A stretch of 64,000 nucleotides of DNA from the NCBI GenBank assembly GCA_045123995.1, contig JBGVKY010000005.1, positions 1-64,000 on the forward strand, given 5' to 3'. The notes beneath the pieces were generated by a model. It ran no database searches, had not been told where the DNA came from, and saw nothing but the letters and a program-made list of their open reading frames with translations. A program made the translations under genes and the position numbers. The DNA comes from HGM11501 sp045123995 (lineage in GTDB: Bacteria; Bacillota; Clostridia; CAKSNL01; HGM11501). Position 1 is the stretch's first letter, and each line of letters begins with the position of its first letter. This document shows, in pieces, positions 41,025 through 48,691 of this stretch.

Positions 41025-41972
41025 TTACATTTTAATATGTCTCATGGTTTCTCTTAACTTTTCTGCACTTGCATGAAGCTTGGCGAGTTCCTCATTGGTG
41101 AGGCGTACGGGCATCTTGCCCTTTACTCCCTCAGGGCCGATTATACTTAATGTACTTAAGCAGATATCGTCAAGACCATATTCCCCGTGCATCATTGAAG
41201 AAACTGTGTTAATGGAATCATATGCAGACATGAGCATTCTGCAAAGACGGCACACCGATATAGATACTGCATAGTAGGTTGCGCCCTTATATTTTATAAT
41301 TTCACCGCCTGATGTATGAACATATTCTTCCATAGCATCTCTGTCTAAAGTTCCCGAATATTTTCCCGCTTCGGTCATTACTTCGATATATTCATCAAGC
41401 ATGGCACCGGATATCTGTGTGCAGGACCAGGGAACGAAAGAAGAATCACCGTGCTCCCCGAAAACATAAGCATGAATGTTTTTCTGTGCTATATTAAAGT
41501 GATTTGAAAGACCGAAACGAAGTCTTGCTGTATCAAGCAATGTTCCTGAGCCTATAACCTGATTTTCAGGAAGTCCTGAAATTTTAGTGAACACATAGGT
41601 AATTATGTCAACAGGGTTGCTTACTATAACATAAAGCGCTTCAGGAGCAACACTTACGATTTTAGGCGTTATTTCCTTTATAATATCAACATTGGTCTGA
41701 GTAAGCTCAAGACGTGTCTGTCCGGGCTTTCTTGCAATTCCGGAAGTGATTATTACAATGTCGGAATTCTTGGCATCTTCATAGTCACCAGATATAACAG
41801 AAATGGGGTCACGGAAGCAGGTTCCCTGGATAATATCCATAACCTCTCCCTCTGCTTTCTGCCTGTTTACATCAATCAAAACAATTTCATTTGCCAAATC
41901 TTCCATGGAAAGTGTATAGGCTATTGTAGCACCTACACTTCCTGCTCCGATAACAGTAATTTTTCTGTTCAT
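41025..41972 (-). CDS. LDH/MDH-family dehydrogenase, predicted malate dehydrogenase
   Basis: NAD-dependent 2-hydroxyacid dehydrogenase of 315 residues from the ATG at 41972, behind AAAGGAA. The Rossmann start is ITVIGAGSVGATIAYTL. Catalytic residues are visible in QTRLEL (Arg109), NPVD (Asp168) and VFGEHGDSS (His195). The specificity loop reads IARKPGQTR. The residue equivalent to Gln102 of lactate dehydrogenases is Arg, which selects oxaloacetate/malate. Other positions (GEHGDSS) look LDH-like, so automated annotation may call it lactate dehydrogenase. As first gene of the operon it would feed malate to the fumarase. Reverse use or lactate activity is possible. Confidence 0.85.
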   Translation of the reverse strand: MNRKITVIGAGSVGATIAYTLSMEDLANEIVLIDVNRQKAEGEVMDIIQGTCFRDPISVISGDYEDAKNSDIVIITSGIARKPGQTRLELTQTNVDIIKEITPKIVSVAPEALYVIVSNPVDIITYVFTKISGLPENQVIGSGTLLDTARLRFGLSNHFNIAQKNIHAYVFGEHGDSSFVPWSCTQISGAMLDEYIEVMTEAGKYSGTLDRDAMEEYVHTSGGEIIKYKGATYYAVSISVCRLCRMLMSAYDSINTVSSMMHGEYGLDDICLSTLSIIGPEGVKGKMPVRLTNEELAKLHASAEKLRETMRHIKM

Positions 41973-42051
41973 AATCAAATTCCTTTCATTATTTTTTCTC
42001 TTGTCATTTTCTCTTATTTTTCTCTGTTTTTTTACAAACTCATACCATTTT

Positions 42052-42080
42052 ATTTTATCACATTGTTGTTTTTTTGTCAA
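42052..42080 (-). promoter_or_regulatory. Consensus promoter of the fumarate/Hdr operon
   Basis: TTGACA (42080-42075), a 17-base spacer and TAAAAT (42057-42052) on the minus strand. Transcription would start near 42045 and leave a leader of about 70 bases before the dehydrogenase start codon. No terminator is seen between the following 13 genes. Confidence 0.8.
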
Positions 42081-42150
42081 TCTTTTTATGTAAATTCTGC
42101 AACTTGTATAAAAAGTAAAAATATAGTTTTTAAATTTTTACAAAATACAC

Positions 42151-42373
42151 AAAAAAGCCTGTTTCTTCCGAAACAGGCCTGTTTACATTCTACCCCCGCA
42201 AAAACCGTATTGTGCGTATATTCAAACCTGCCTAAAGCAGGTGGGCGTCTCTGTGTCTGCTCATGGGCTTCCTCCCCGTAGGAGGCTTGCACGCCACAGA
42301 CATCTTCCGAAACTCCCTTTATAAATGTGTTGGTTTAAATAGTGCGCACGCTCTCGTGAACCGCAGGGAGAAT
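42151..42373 (-). ncRNA. ssrS: 6S RNA with its terminator
   Basis: On the minus strand the RNA starts with AATTCTCCCTGCGGTTCACG and the far end reads GCGGGGGTAGAAT; these two ends pair to make the closing stem. The large central bubble contains CACATTTATAAAGGGAGTTTC, close to the conserved strand of Bacillus-type 6S RNA. An apical arm includes CCTCC/GGAGG and GTCTGTG/CACAGA pairing. A small CCTGCTTTAGGCAGG hairpin precedes the 3' stem. The transcript ends in a 9-bp hairpin (42157-42178) with a T-run. 6S RNA binds the housekeeping polymerase and mimics an open promoter. No real protein frame lies here. Confidence 0.75.
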
Positions 42374-42414
42374 TGCTTTATTAGTTTTCCCTTTTTTAAT
42401 AAAAGAATTCTCTC

Positions 42415-42729
42415 TTATTCGAAATCGAATTCTTCTGCATTCGCTTCCTTAAAGAGTTCATAAATTTTTGCAAGCAAGTCCTGGTCTTCCACTCCTGCAA
42501 AAAGCCATGTTTCATCGTCATCCGAATCATCATCTGGAATCATTTCCATAATCATGACAGTTCCGTCATCATTATCCATAGGAAGCACCACTGCATAATG
42601 TCTGCCCTCGTATTCCACTTCGTCAAGCCATTCACACTTTATGTCCTTGTCTTCTTCCTGGTCGTAAAGAACAATTATTCTTTCTTCAAAATCTTCTTCT
42701 AAAATTTCATCTTTTTTATTCTCTGCCAT
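42415..42729 (-). CDS. DUF1292 family acidic protein (YrzB-like)
   Basis: 104-residue, strongly acidic soluble protein. It matches the DUF1292 pattern: IIVLYDQEEDKDIKCEWLDEVEYEGRHYAVVLP (spread over about 18-50) followed by an Asp/Glu run and a helical end, FEDQDLLAKIYELFKEAN-like. Function is not known. In Bacillus-like genomes relatives often sit by yrrK/yrzL, which are absent here. It is monocistronic and lies upstream of the 6S RNA gene. Confidence 0.85.
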   Translation of the reverse strand: MAENKKDEILEEDFEERIIVLYDQEEDKDIKCEWLDEVEYEGRHYAVVLPMDNDDGTVMIMEMIPDDDSDDDETWLFAGVEDQDLLAKIYELFKEANAEEFDFE

Positions 42730-42803
42730 AACAATACCTCTTTTCTTAAGTTAGTTTAATTTTATACCAAATAAGGCTTACTGTCAATATCTTTTTAGAT
42801 TTT

Positions 42804-42881
42804 TACAACTAATTGTAGCATACTTTTCACATTTAAAATCGGCAACATTCTATTGACAATTACTACTAATTGTATTATTAT
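42804..42881 (+). promoter_or_regulatory. kdgA promoter with palindromic operators
   Basis: TTGACA (42853-42858), 17-base spacer and TATTAT (42876-42881). The palindrome ACAATTA-CTAC-TAATTGT (42856-42873) covers the -35 and spacer. A related palindrome TACAACTAATTGTA sits at 42804-42817. A repressor bound to both sites would block transcription. No regulator gene is adjacent. Confidence 0.7.
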
Positions 42882-42918
42882 ATTGTACGAATATACTTAT
42901 GCTATAAGAGGTGTTTTT

Positions 42919-43875
42919 ATGTTAAAAAAAATATCTGATATCGGTATTGTACCGGTTATCAAAATCAACGACGTGGAAAAAGCGGTTCCTCTTGCAAAAG
43001 CTTTGATTGACGGCGGTCTTCCCATTGCGGAAATCACTTTCAGAACCGAAGCTGCAGAAGAGGCAATCAAAAGAGTTTCTTCCGCATTTCCCGAAATGTT
43101 AGTTGGTGCAGGTACTGTTTTGACCATCGATCAGGCTAAGCGTGCCAAAGAAGCAGGAGCTAAATTCATCGTTAGCCCCGGTTTTAATCCCAAGGTTGTT
43201 TCCTGGTGTATCGAAAACGATATTATTCCCACTCCCGGTTGCACATCTCCCTCAGAAATCGAGCAGGCTTTGGAACTGGGTCTTAAAGTTGTTAAATTCT
43301 TTCCTGCTGAACAAAGCGGAGGAATCGACAAAATCAAGGCTTTATCCGCTCCTTACGGAAACTTAAAATTCATTCCCACAGGCGGTATCGGTCTTGACAA
43401 CTTAACCACATATATCACAAACAAGAAAATCTTAGCTTGCGGCGGAAGCTTCATGGTTAAGGAAGAATTTATCGAAAACGAAGAATGGGACAAGATTACA
43501 GAGCTTACAAAGAAGGCTGTTTCCGTTATGCTTGGATTCTCCATCGGTCACATCGGCGTTAATACCCCCGATGCCGCTACCTCAAAATCCGTGGCAGACC
43601 AGTTCTCCGTTCTTTTCGGCGGTCTTCCCACTAAAGAAGGAAACTCCAGCTTCTGGGCAGGAGATATTATGGAAATCATGAAATCTCAGGGCAAGGGTAC
43701 TCATGGTCATATTGCAATTAAAACCAACTCTGTTGACAGGGCGGTTTACCATTTAAAGAGCCAGGGTGTTGAATTTGAAGAAGATACAGCCACATTCAAT
43801 GCTGACGGTTCCATGAAGTTCATCTACATCAAAGGCGAATTTGGCGGTTTTGCAGTTCACCTTATCCAGAAATAA
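42919..43875 (+). CDS. kdgA: KDPG/KHG aldolase fused to a VOC (glyoxalase-like) domain
   Basis: 319 residues from the ATG at 42919, behind AAGAGGTG. Residues 1-200 form the class I aldolase barrel that splits 2-keto-3-deoxy-6-phosphogluconate into pyruvate and glyceraldehyde 3-phosphate. Motifs are LPIAEITFRTEAA (catalytic Glu and Arg), VGAGTVLT, FIVSPGFNPKV, PTPGCTSPSE and the Schiff-base Lys in GLKVVKFFPAE, then FIPTGGIG. From about 205 (GFSIGHIGVNT to GFAVHLIQK) a single VOC half-domain follows, with HIAIKT. Such fusions are known in Clostridia and the added domain has no assigned role. It is cotranscribed with kdgK. Confidence 0.92.
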   Translation: MLKKISDIGIVPVIKINDVEKAVPLAKALIDGGLPIAEITFRTEAAEEAIKRVSSAFPEMLVGAGTVLTIDQAKRAKEAGAKFIVSPGFNPKVVSWCIENDIIPTPGCTSPSEIEQALELGLKVVKFFPAEQSGGIDKIKALSAPYGNLKFIPTGGIGLDNLTTYITNKKILACGGSFMVKEEFIENEEWDKITELTKKAVSVMLGFSIGHIGVNTPDAATSKSVADQFSVLFGGLPTKEGNSSFWAGDIMEIMKSQGKGTHGHIAIKTNSVDRAVYHLKSQGVEFEEDTATFNADGSMKFIYIKGEFGGFAVHLIQK

Positions 43876-43890
43876 GAAAGGAAATTTATC

Positions 43891-44919
43891 ATGAAAAAAG
43901 TTGTTACATTAGGTGAAATTATGTTAAGATTCAAATCTCCTGCTTTAGAGAGATTTATGCAGTCTCCCATGCTTGAGGCTACCTTTGGCGGCGGTGAAGC
44001 AAACGTTGCTGTTTCCCTTGCAAACTACGGAATGGATGTAAAATACGTTACCGCTATTCCCAAAAACGACATTACTTATGCTCTTACATGCCAGCTTCGC
44101 GGTTTCGGCATTGATATTTCAGATATAGTATATTCCGAGGGAAGACTTGGTACATACTACCTTGAAACGGGCTCTAACCAGAGACCCTCCAAGGTTATTT
44201 ATGACAGAGAATATTCTTCCATTGCTTTGGCAACTCCCGAGCTTTTCGACTTTAAGAAAATCTTCGCTGATGCCGAGTGGTTCCACATCACCGGTATCAC
44301 TCCCGCATTAAGCCAGAGTGCTGCAGATGTATCCTTGGCTGCAGTTAAAGCCGCAAAGGAAATGGGTCTTACAGTTTCCTGCGACCTTAACTACAGAAAG
44401 AACCTCTGGAAATACGGCAAAGAGGCTAAGGAAGTTATGGCTGAGCTTGTTAAATATGTTGATGTAATCATCGCAAACGAAGAAGACTGCCAGAAATCTT
44501 TAGGTATTGAAATTGGAAGCGATGTTACAGGCGGTAAGCTCGATACTTCAAAATATGAAGCTCTGGCAAAAGAAGTTCTTACAATCTATCCCAACGCTTC
44601 AAAGATTGCCATTACTCTTCGTGAGAGCAAGAGCGCAAACCACAATGACTGGTCTGCATGTATCTACGACAGAAACGAATTTTACGTTTCCAAGAAGTAT
44701 GAAATCAAGGATATCGTTGACAGAGTTGGCGGCGGCGATAGCTTCGGCGGCGGTCTTATCTACGGACTTTTGAACTACGATGACCCCAAGAAAGCTTTGG
44801 AATATGCAGTTGCTGCAAGCTGCTTAAAGCACACAATTATTGGTGACTTCAACAGAGTTACTGTTAAGGAAGTTGAATCCTTAATGGGTGGCGATGGTTC
44901 CGGCAGAGTTCAGAGATAA
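43891..44919 (+). CDS. kdgK: 2-keto-3-deoxygluconate kinase (PfkB family)
   Basis: 342-residue sugar kinase. The N-terminal substrate part has GEIMLRFKSPALERFMQS and FGGGEANVAVSLANYGMD (about 30-47). The ATP and catalytic site is VDRVGGGDSFGGGLIYGL, with the base Asp (about 279-296). TYYLETGSNQRPSKVIYDR resembles the KDG-binding stretch of KdgK. It follows kdgA by 15 bp and supplies its substrate, so the pair processes hexuronate- or pectin-derived KDG. A dedicated isomerase or uptake system is not in the window. Confidence 0.93.
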   Translation: MKKVVTLGEIMLRFKSPALERFMQSPMLEATFGGGEANVAVSLANYGMDVKYVTAIPKNDITYALTCQLRGFGIDISDIVYSEGRLGTYYLETGSNQRPSKVIYDREYSSIALATPELFDFKKIFADAEWFHITGITPALSQSAADVSLAAVKAAKEMGLTVSCDLNYRKNLWKYGKEAKEVMAELVKYVDVIIANEEDCQKSLGIEIGSDVTGGKLDTSKYEALAKEVLTIYPNASKIAITLRESKSANHNDWSACIYDRNEFYVSKKYEIKDIVDRVGGGDSFGGGLIYGLLNYDDPKKALEYAVAASCLKHTIIGDFNRVTVKEVESLMGGDGSGRVQR

Positions 44920-44922
44920 ATT

Positions 44923-44993
44923 AAAAGGGAGTGAAACAAAAGTTTCACTCCCTTTTTTATAGAATAAAACCCCGATATACATCGGGGTTTTAT
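44923..44993. terminator. Back-to-back terminators between kdgK and the aldolase gene
   Basis: First hairpin 44923-44956 (AAAAGGGAGTGAAAC with its complement, then T-run) ends the plus-strand kdg transcript. The second, 44964-44993 (ATAAAACCCCGAT/ATCGGGGTTTTAT, 4-base loop), is symmetrical and ends the minus-strand aldolase transcript. Confidence 0.9.
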
Positions 44994-44995
44994 TT

Positions 44996-45940
44996 TTATT
45001 TATTTAAGTACTTTGCAACTTCCTGGGCAACTAGCTTTGTAAGGAGTTCTATGTTATCCAAAGAACCGCTGTTATGTTTTATATCAGCCTTTCCGTCGCT
45101 TCCGAAAAGCTTCATCTTATTTAAGGTTTCAAGCTTTACAGCTTCAACTGCTGCAGGAATAAGGTCGATTATACCCTTGTCCATGCTGTGGAATTTCTTG
45201 AATTCCGCTTCAACTGCTGCAACGTTTATATCTGTGAATATATTAACCTTGCTGATACCTTCTTTTATAGCCTGCTTGAAGTCGTTATCTGTAAGTCCTG
45301 AACCTCCGTGAAGAACCAGAGGAACATCAACAGTATTTGCTATTGTGCGGATTCTCTCAAAATCAAGCTTGGGAGGAAGCTTATATGCACCATGAGCGTT
45401 ACCAACTGCGATTGCCAGAGCGTCAACCTTTGTCTTATCTACAAAATCCTTCGCCATGGAGGGATCTGTAAAGAATTTAGAGGGGTCCGCAAGGTGAGAG
45501 CTTCCCTCTGCAGAACCTTCATTATCTCCTACGTGACCAAGCTCACCTTCGATTGTTGCTCCGTAAGAATGGGCAATTTCTGCCATTTCCTTAACCTTTC
45601 TTACATTTTCTTCGTAAGAATCTGTGGAGCAGTCATACATTACAGAAGAGAAACCAAGCTCTAAAGCCTTGATACAAAGGTCATAGGAAAGGCCGTGGTC
45701 AAGATGTACAACAACGGGCACAGAAGCCTTTTTAGCCATGGGAATAAGATAGTACGAAACCTCTTCTAAGGGGCCGTAGGGAAGTAAAACCTCCGCTGTT
45801 CCCATGATTACCGGCGATCTTGAAGCTTCTGCAGCATTTATAATACCTCTTGCAAGCTCCAAGTTAACTGCATTGAAAAGACCAACTGCATATTTCCCCT
45901 GTTTGGCAGGTCTTAAAACCTCATTCATATTTACTAACAT
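44996..45940 (-). CDS. Class II fructose/tagatose-bisphosphate-type aldolase
   Basis: 314-residue zinc-dependent aldolase. Motifs: YAVGLFNAVNLELARGII, PVVVHLDHGLSYDLC with the catalytic Asp and Zn-His (about 75-89), YDCSTDSYEENV, EGELGHVGDNEG (about 133-144), AIAVGNAHGAYK with Zn-His, and LVLHGGSGLTDNDF with NIFTDIN for phosphate binding. The chain is of GatY/Fba size. The usual acceptor is dihydroxyacetone phosphate with an aldehyde phosphate. It lies 28 bp downstream of the glycyl radical enzyme, suggesting a shared pathway. The true ketose substrate is not evident. Confidence 0.88.
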   Translation of the reverse strand: MLVNMNEVLRPAKQGKYAVGLFNAVNLELARGIINAAEASRSPVIMGTAEVLLPYGPLEEVSYYLIPMAKKASVPVVVHLDHGLSYDLCIKALELGFSSVMYDCSTDSYEENVRKVKEMAEIAHSYGATIEGELGHVGDNEGSAEGSSHLADPSKFFTDPSMAKDFVDKTKVDALAIAVGNAHGAYKLPPKLDFERIRTIANTVDVPLVLHGGSGLTDNDFKQAIKEGISKVNIFTDINVAAVEAEFKKFHSMDKGIIDLIPAAVEAVKLETLNKMKLFGSDGKADIKHNSGSLDNIELLTKLVAQEVAKYLNK

Positions 45941-45968
45941 AACTCATCCTCCTAAGTTGTTATTTATT

Positions 45969-48500
45969 TTAATTTATGTCGCCCTGTTCTGTTCTGTTTA
46001 TAATGTCATCCTGAAGTGACTTTGAAAGCGTTGTGAAAAGTGCACTGTAACCCGCAACTCGTACCACAAGGCTCTTATAGTTTTCAGGATGTGCCTGTGC
46101 ATCACGAAGTGTTTCTCTGCTTACAACGTTAAACTGCATGTGCATACCCTTCTGGTCAAAGAAAGCACGGATTAAGGCAATAAAGCCTTCGATTCCGGAA
46201 GCTCCCTTTAATGCGGAGGGATGGAATTTCATGTTGAAAAGTGTTCCGTTGGATGCAATTCCATGGTCAAGCTTTGCAACGGAGTTAGCCGCCGCCGTGG
46301 GACCTTTCACGTCGCTTCCTGCAACGGGAGATACACCGTCGGCAATAGGAGTTCCCGCAAGTCTTGCATCAGGTGTTGCACCCGTCTGCGCACCCAGCGG
46401 TACATTTGCAGATACAGGATAAAGTCCTGCATGGTATGTTCCTCCTCTGGGATTTAAGTACTTTTCAACGGGCTTTGTATAAGTATAAGCAGCCTCTCTT
46501 CCGTATAAGTCAACTTCGTCTAAATCATTACCGAATTTAGGAAGCTCTTTTATTCTGTCATAGAGTGCCTGATACTTTCTCTTAAGAGAATCTTCTACCT
46601 TGTTTTCCTTTATCTGTCTGAATATTTCGGAAATCTCTTCATTTTTAAGCTCCACGCCCTTTTTAACGATTTCCTTTACAACTTCAACCGTAAGTCCTGT
46701 TGCATATTTATCGTCAAGAGGCATACCGAAGTTGTTTCTTAATGCATCTGCAAAGTCTTTTAAGGAAACTTCCTTATTCTTATATACAAGATAGTCTATT
46801 GCATAAAGACCGTCTGCTACATTGGCGATACCGAATCCCTGAGGGCCTGTAAAGTTATATACACATCCGCCCTCCTGTGCTGACTTTCCTCTCTTAATGC
46901 AGTCATCAAGCATTGAAGAAAGGTAAGGCAAAGGACATCTTTCTGCATGAGCCTTGTCTATGGCATTATCTGCATTTACCATGAGACGGATTGCATAATC
47001 CATCTGCTTTTTATAAGCGTCAAAGAATTTCTCATAGGTGTCGAGTTCTTCTATGCTGCCGGTTTTAGGTCCAACCTGAACACCCTTATCCACACCGTTT
47101 GAGAAAACAAGCTCCATGGGACGGCACATATTGAAAAATGCCGCATCGTGCCAACCATCTGTCTTTCCGCCCTTCTGGGGTTCAACACATCCGATTACGC
47201 AGTAATCTCTTGCGTCTTTAAGGCTTAATCCTCTTGAAATTAAAGCGGGGATAATTATTTCATCGTTATAGTAAGCAGGAAGTCCTATACCTGTCTTTGT
47301 AAGAGCTGCAGCCTTTACCATAAGCTCGTGAGGAGTTCCGTTCCACACTCTCATGGAAAGTGAGGGCTGAGGAAGATTTACATGCATTGATGCGCTTATG
47401 CACATGTAGGATAAATCGTTGGTTGCATCTCTTCCCTCTTGATCCTGTCCACCCACGATTAAGTTCTGGAACATGCTGTATCCTGCAAATCCCTCGGCAG
47501 AGAGTGCATCACGAACCTTGTTTAAGCTGTTGAGTTTTACCCATACACAGTCGATAAGTTCCTGAGCTTCTTCTCTTGTCATTACGCCCTTATCCAAATC
47601 ATTTTTATAATAAGGATACATGTACTGGTCAAAACGACCGGGGGAAACAGAATGTCCGGAAGACTCTGTCTGTATAAGAAGCTGAACAAACCAGAAAGAC
47701 TGGCATGCTTCATAAAAGCTTTCTGCTCCCTTGGAAGGAACTTTAGCGCAAACCTCTGCAATTTTTAAGAGCTCTTTCTTTCTCTCGGGGTTTGTTTCGC
47801 TTTCAGCCATTTTCTTAGCTTCGTCAGAGTAGCGCTTGGCAAAGAGCATAGCACCCTCGCAGCTTTCCATAACAGAAGTTAAGAAATTAAATCTTTCTGC
47901 ATAGTCGCTGTCATATACGTTGCACTTATCTCTTTCCTCTTTAGCCTGGGCATAAATTCCCTCATAACCGATTTTAAGTACCTTTGCATAATCCACGTTA
48001 ACATGGCCGATACCGTTGTAAAAATAGTTTCCCACGGTGAAGATATTATGCTCTATGGCTGAAATTGCCTCAGGAGCCATGTAGGATGTGGCAAGCTCGC
48101 TGGTAGTTCTTCCCTGCCAGTACTTGTGGATTTCCTTGAGCTTAGCCTTTGTTTCATCAGTTATATAAAAGGGATCTGCACTTCTTTTAGCAACTGTATC
48201 AAATTCGTCCTCAAGCCACTTATTTGAAAATTCGGGGAATGTAGGACAGCCTCTTCTTGCAAAGCAGTTACATCCTACAATAAGTTCATCATCACGGATA
48301 ACCACGGGAAGTTTTTCGCAAAGAGCATAAAAAGCACGGGACTTCCTTATATGTAAAGGTTTATCCTCTGTAGCCTTAAAGCTTTCTGTGATAATTTCCG
48401 CACGGGTGGATTCAATGGTGGGAGTTCCCGAGTACAAATCGTCTATAAGTTTCTGTATACGATTGGATTTTGAAATTTCAGTAGTATAAATCGTCTTCAT
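45969..48500 (-). CDS. Glycyl radical enzyme of the glycerol/diol dehydratase-like group
   Basis: 843-residue enzyme. The C-terminal glycyl loop is VVRVAGYSALF (Gly radical, about 816). The active-site Cys and Glu lie in CVIGCVEPQKGG, followed by TDGWHDAAFFN, and ESSGHSVSPGRFDQY provides a His-Ser pair. With the N-terminal GHVNVDY these match the residue set of B12-independent glycerol dehydratase by my recollection; hydroxyproline dehydratase and related eliminases are close. PFL is excluded because it has a Cys-Cys pair. A radical SAM activase is required but none is encoded nearby. The substrate is unknown; operon context with a class II aldolase hints at sugar-derived diols. Confidence 0.85.
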   Translation of the reverse strand: MKTIYTTEISKSNRIQKLIDDLYSGTPTIESTRAEIITESFKATEDKPLHIRKSRAFYALCEKLPVVIRDDELIVGCNCFARRGCPTFPEFSNKWLEDEFDTVAKRSADPFYITDETKAKLKEIHKYWQGRTTSELATSYMAPEAISAIEHNIFTVGNYFYNGIGHVNVDYAKVLKIGYEGIYAQAKEERDKCNVYDSDYAERFNFLTSVMESCEGAMLFAKRYSDEAKKMAESETNPERKKELLKIAEVCAKVPSKGAESFYEACQSFWFVQLLIQTESSGHSVSPGRFDQYMYPYYKNDLDKGVMTREEAQELIDCVWVKLNSLNKVRDALSAEGFAGYSMFQNLIVGGQDQEGRDATNDLSYMCISASMHVNLPQPSLSMRVWNGTPHELMVKAAALTKTGIGLPAYYNDEIIIPALISRGLSLKDARDYCVIGCVEPQKGGKTDGWHDAAFFNMCRPMELVFSNGVDKGVQVGPKTGSIEELDTYEKFFDAYKKQMDYAIRLMVNADNAIDKAHAERCPLPYLSSMLDDCIKRGKSAQEGGCVYNFTGPQGFGIANVADGLYAIDYLVYKNKEVSLKDFADALRNNFGMPLDDKYATGLTVEVVKEIVKKGVELKNEEISEIFRQIKENKVEDSLKRKYQALYDRIKELPKFGNDLDEVDLYGREAAYTYTKPVEKYLNPRGGTYHAGLYPVSANVPLGAQTGATPDARLAGTPIADGVSPVAGSDVKGPTAAANSVAKLDHGIASNGTLFNMKFHPSALKGASGIEGFIALIRAFFDQKGMHMQFNVVSRETLRDAQAHPENYKSLVVRVAGYSALFTTLSKSLQDDIINRTEQGDIN

Positions 48501-48657
48501 ATTTAAACCTCCCGATTTTTTAACATTTATAATTATACTACATAGTTTTCAAAAAATCAATAGTTTTCAAAGAAAAAATAACAAAAACACAGAAAAATTT
48601 TGCATAAAACATAAAAAACAGATAGGAAAATAACATTTTCAGATATTTTACCGCAAA

Positions 48658-48680
48658 AAAAGACACCCGAAGGTGTCTTT
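48658..48680 (-). terminator. Terminator after the parvulin gene
   Basis: AAAGACACC/GGTGTCTTT with a TTCG tetraloop on the minus strand, followed by seven T. It lies 12 bp beyond the stop codon. Confidence 0.88.
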
Positions 48681-48691
48681 TTCAACTTCTT

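Noticed and set aside
42086..42292. Short open frames over the 6S RNA gene
   Set aside because: They lack ribosome binding sites and conserved sequence, and coincide with strong RNA stems of the 6S structure.
45969..48500. Pyruvate formate-lyase annotation for the glycyl radical enzyme
   Set aside because: The active site has a single Cys with Glu two residues later (GCVEP) instead of the adjacent Cys pair of PFL.
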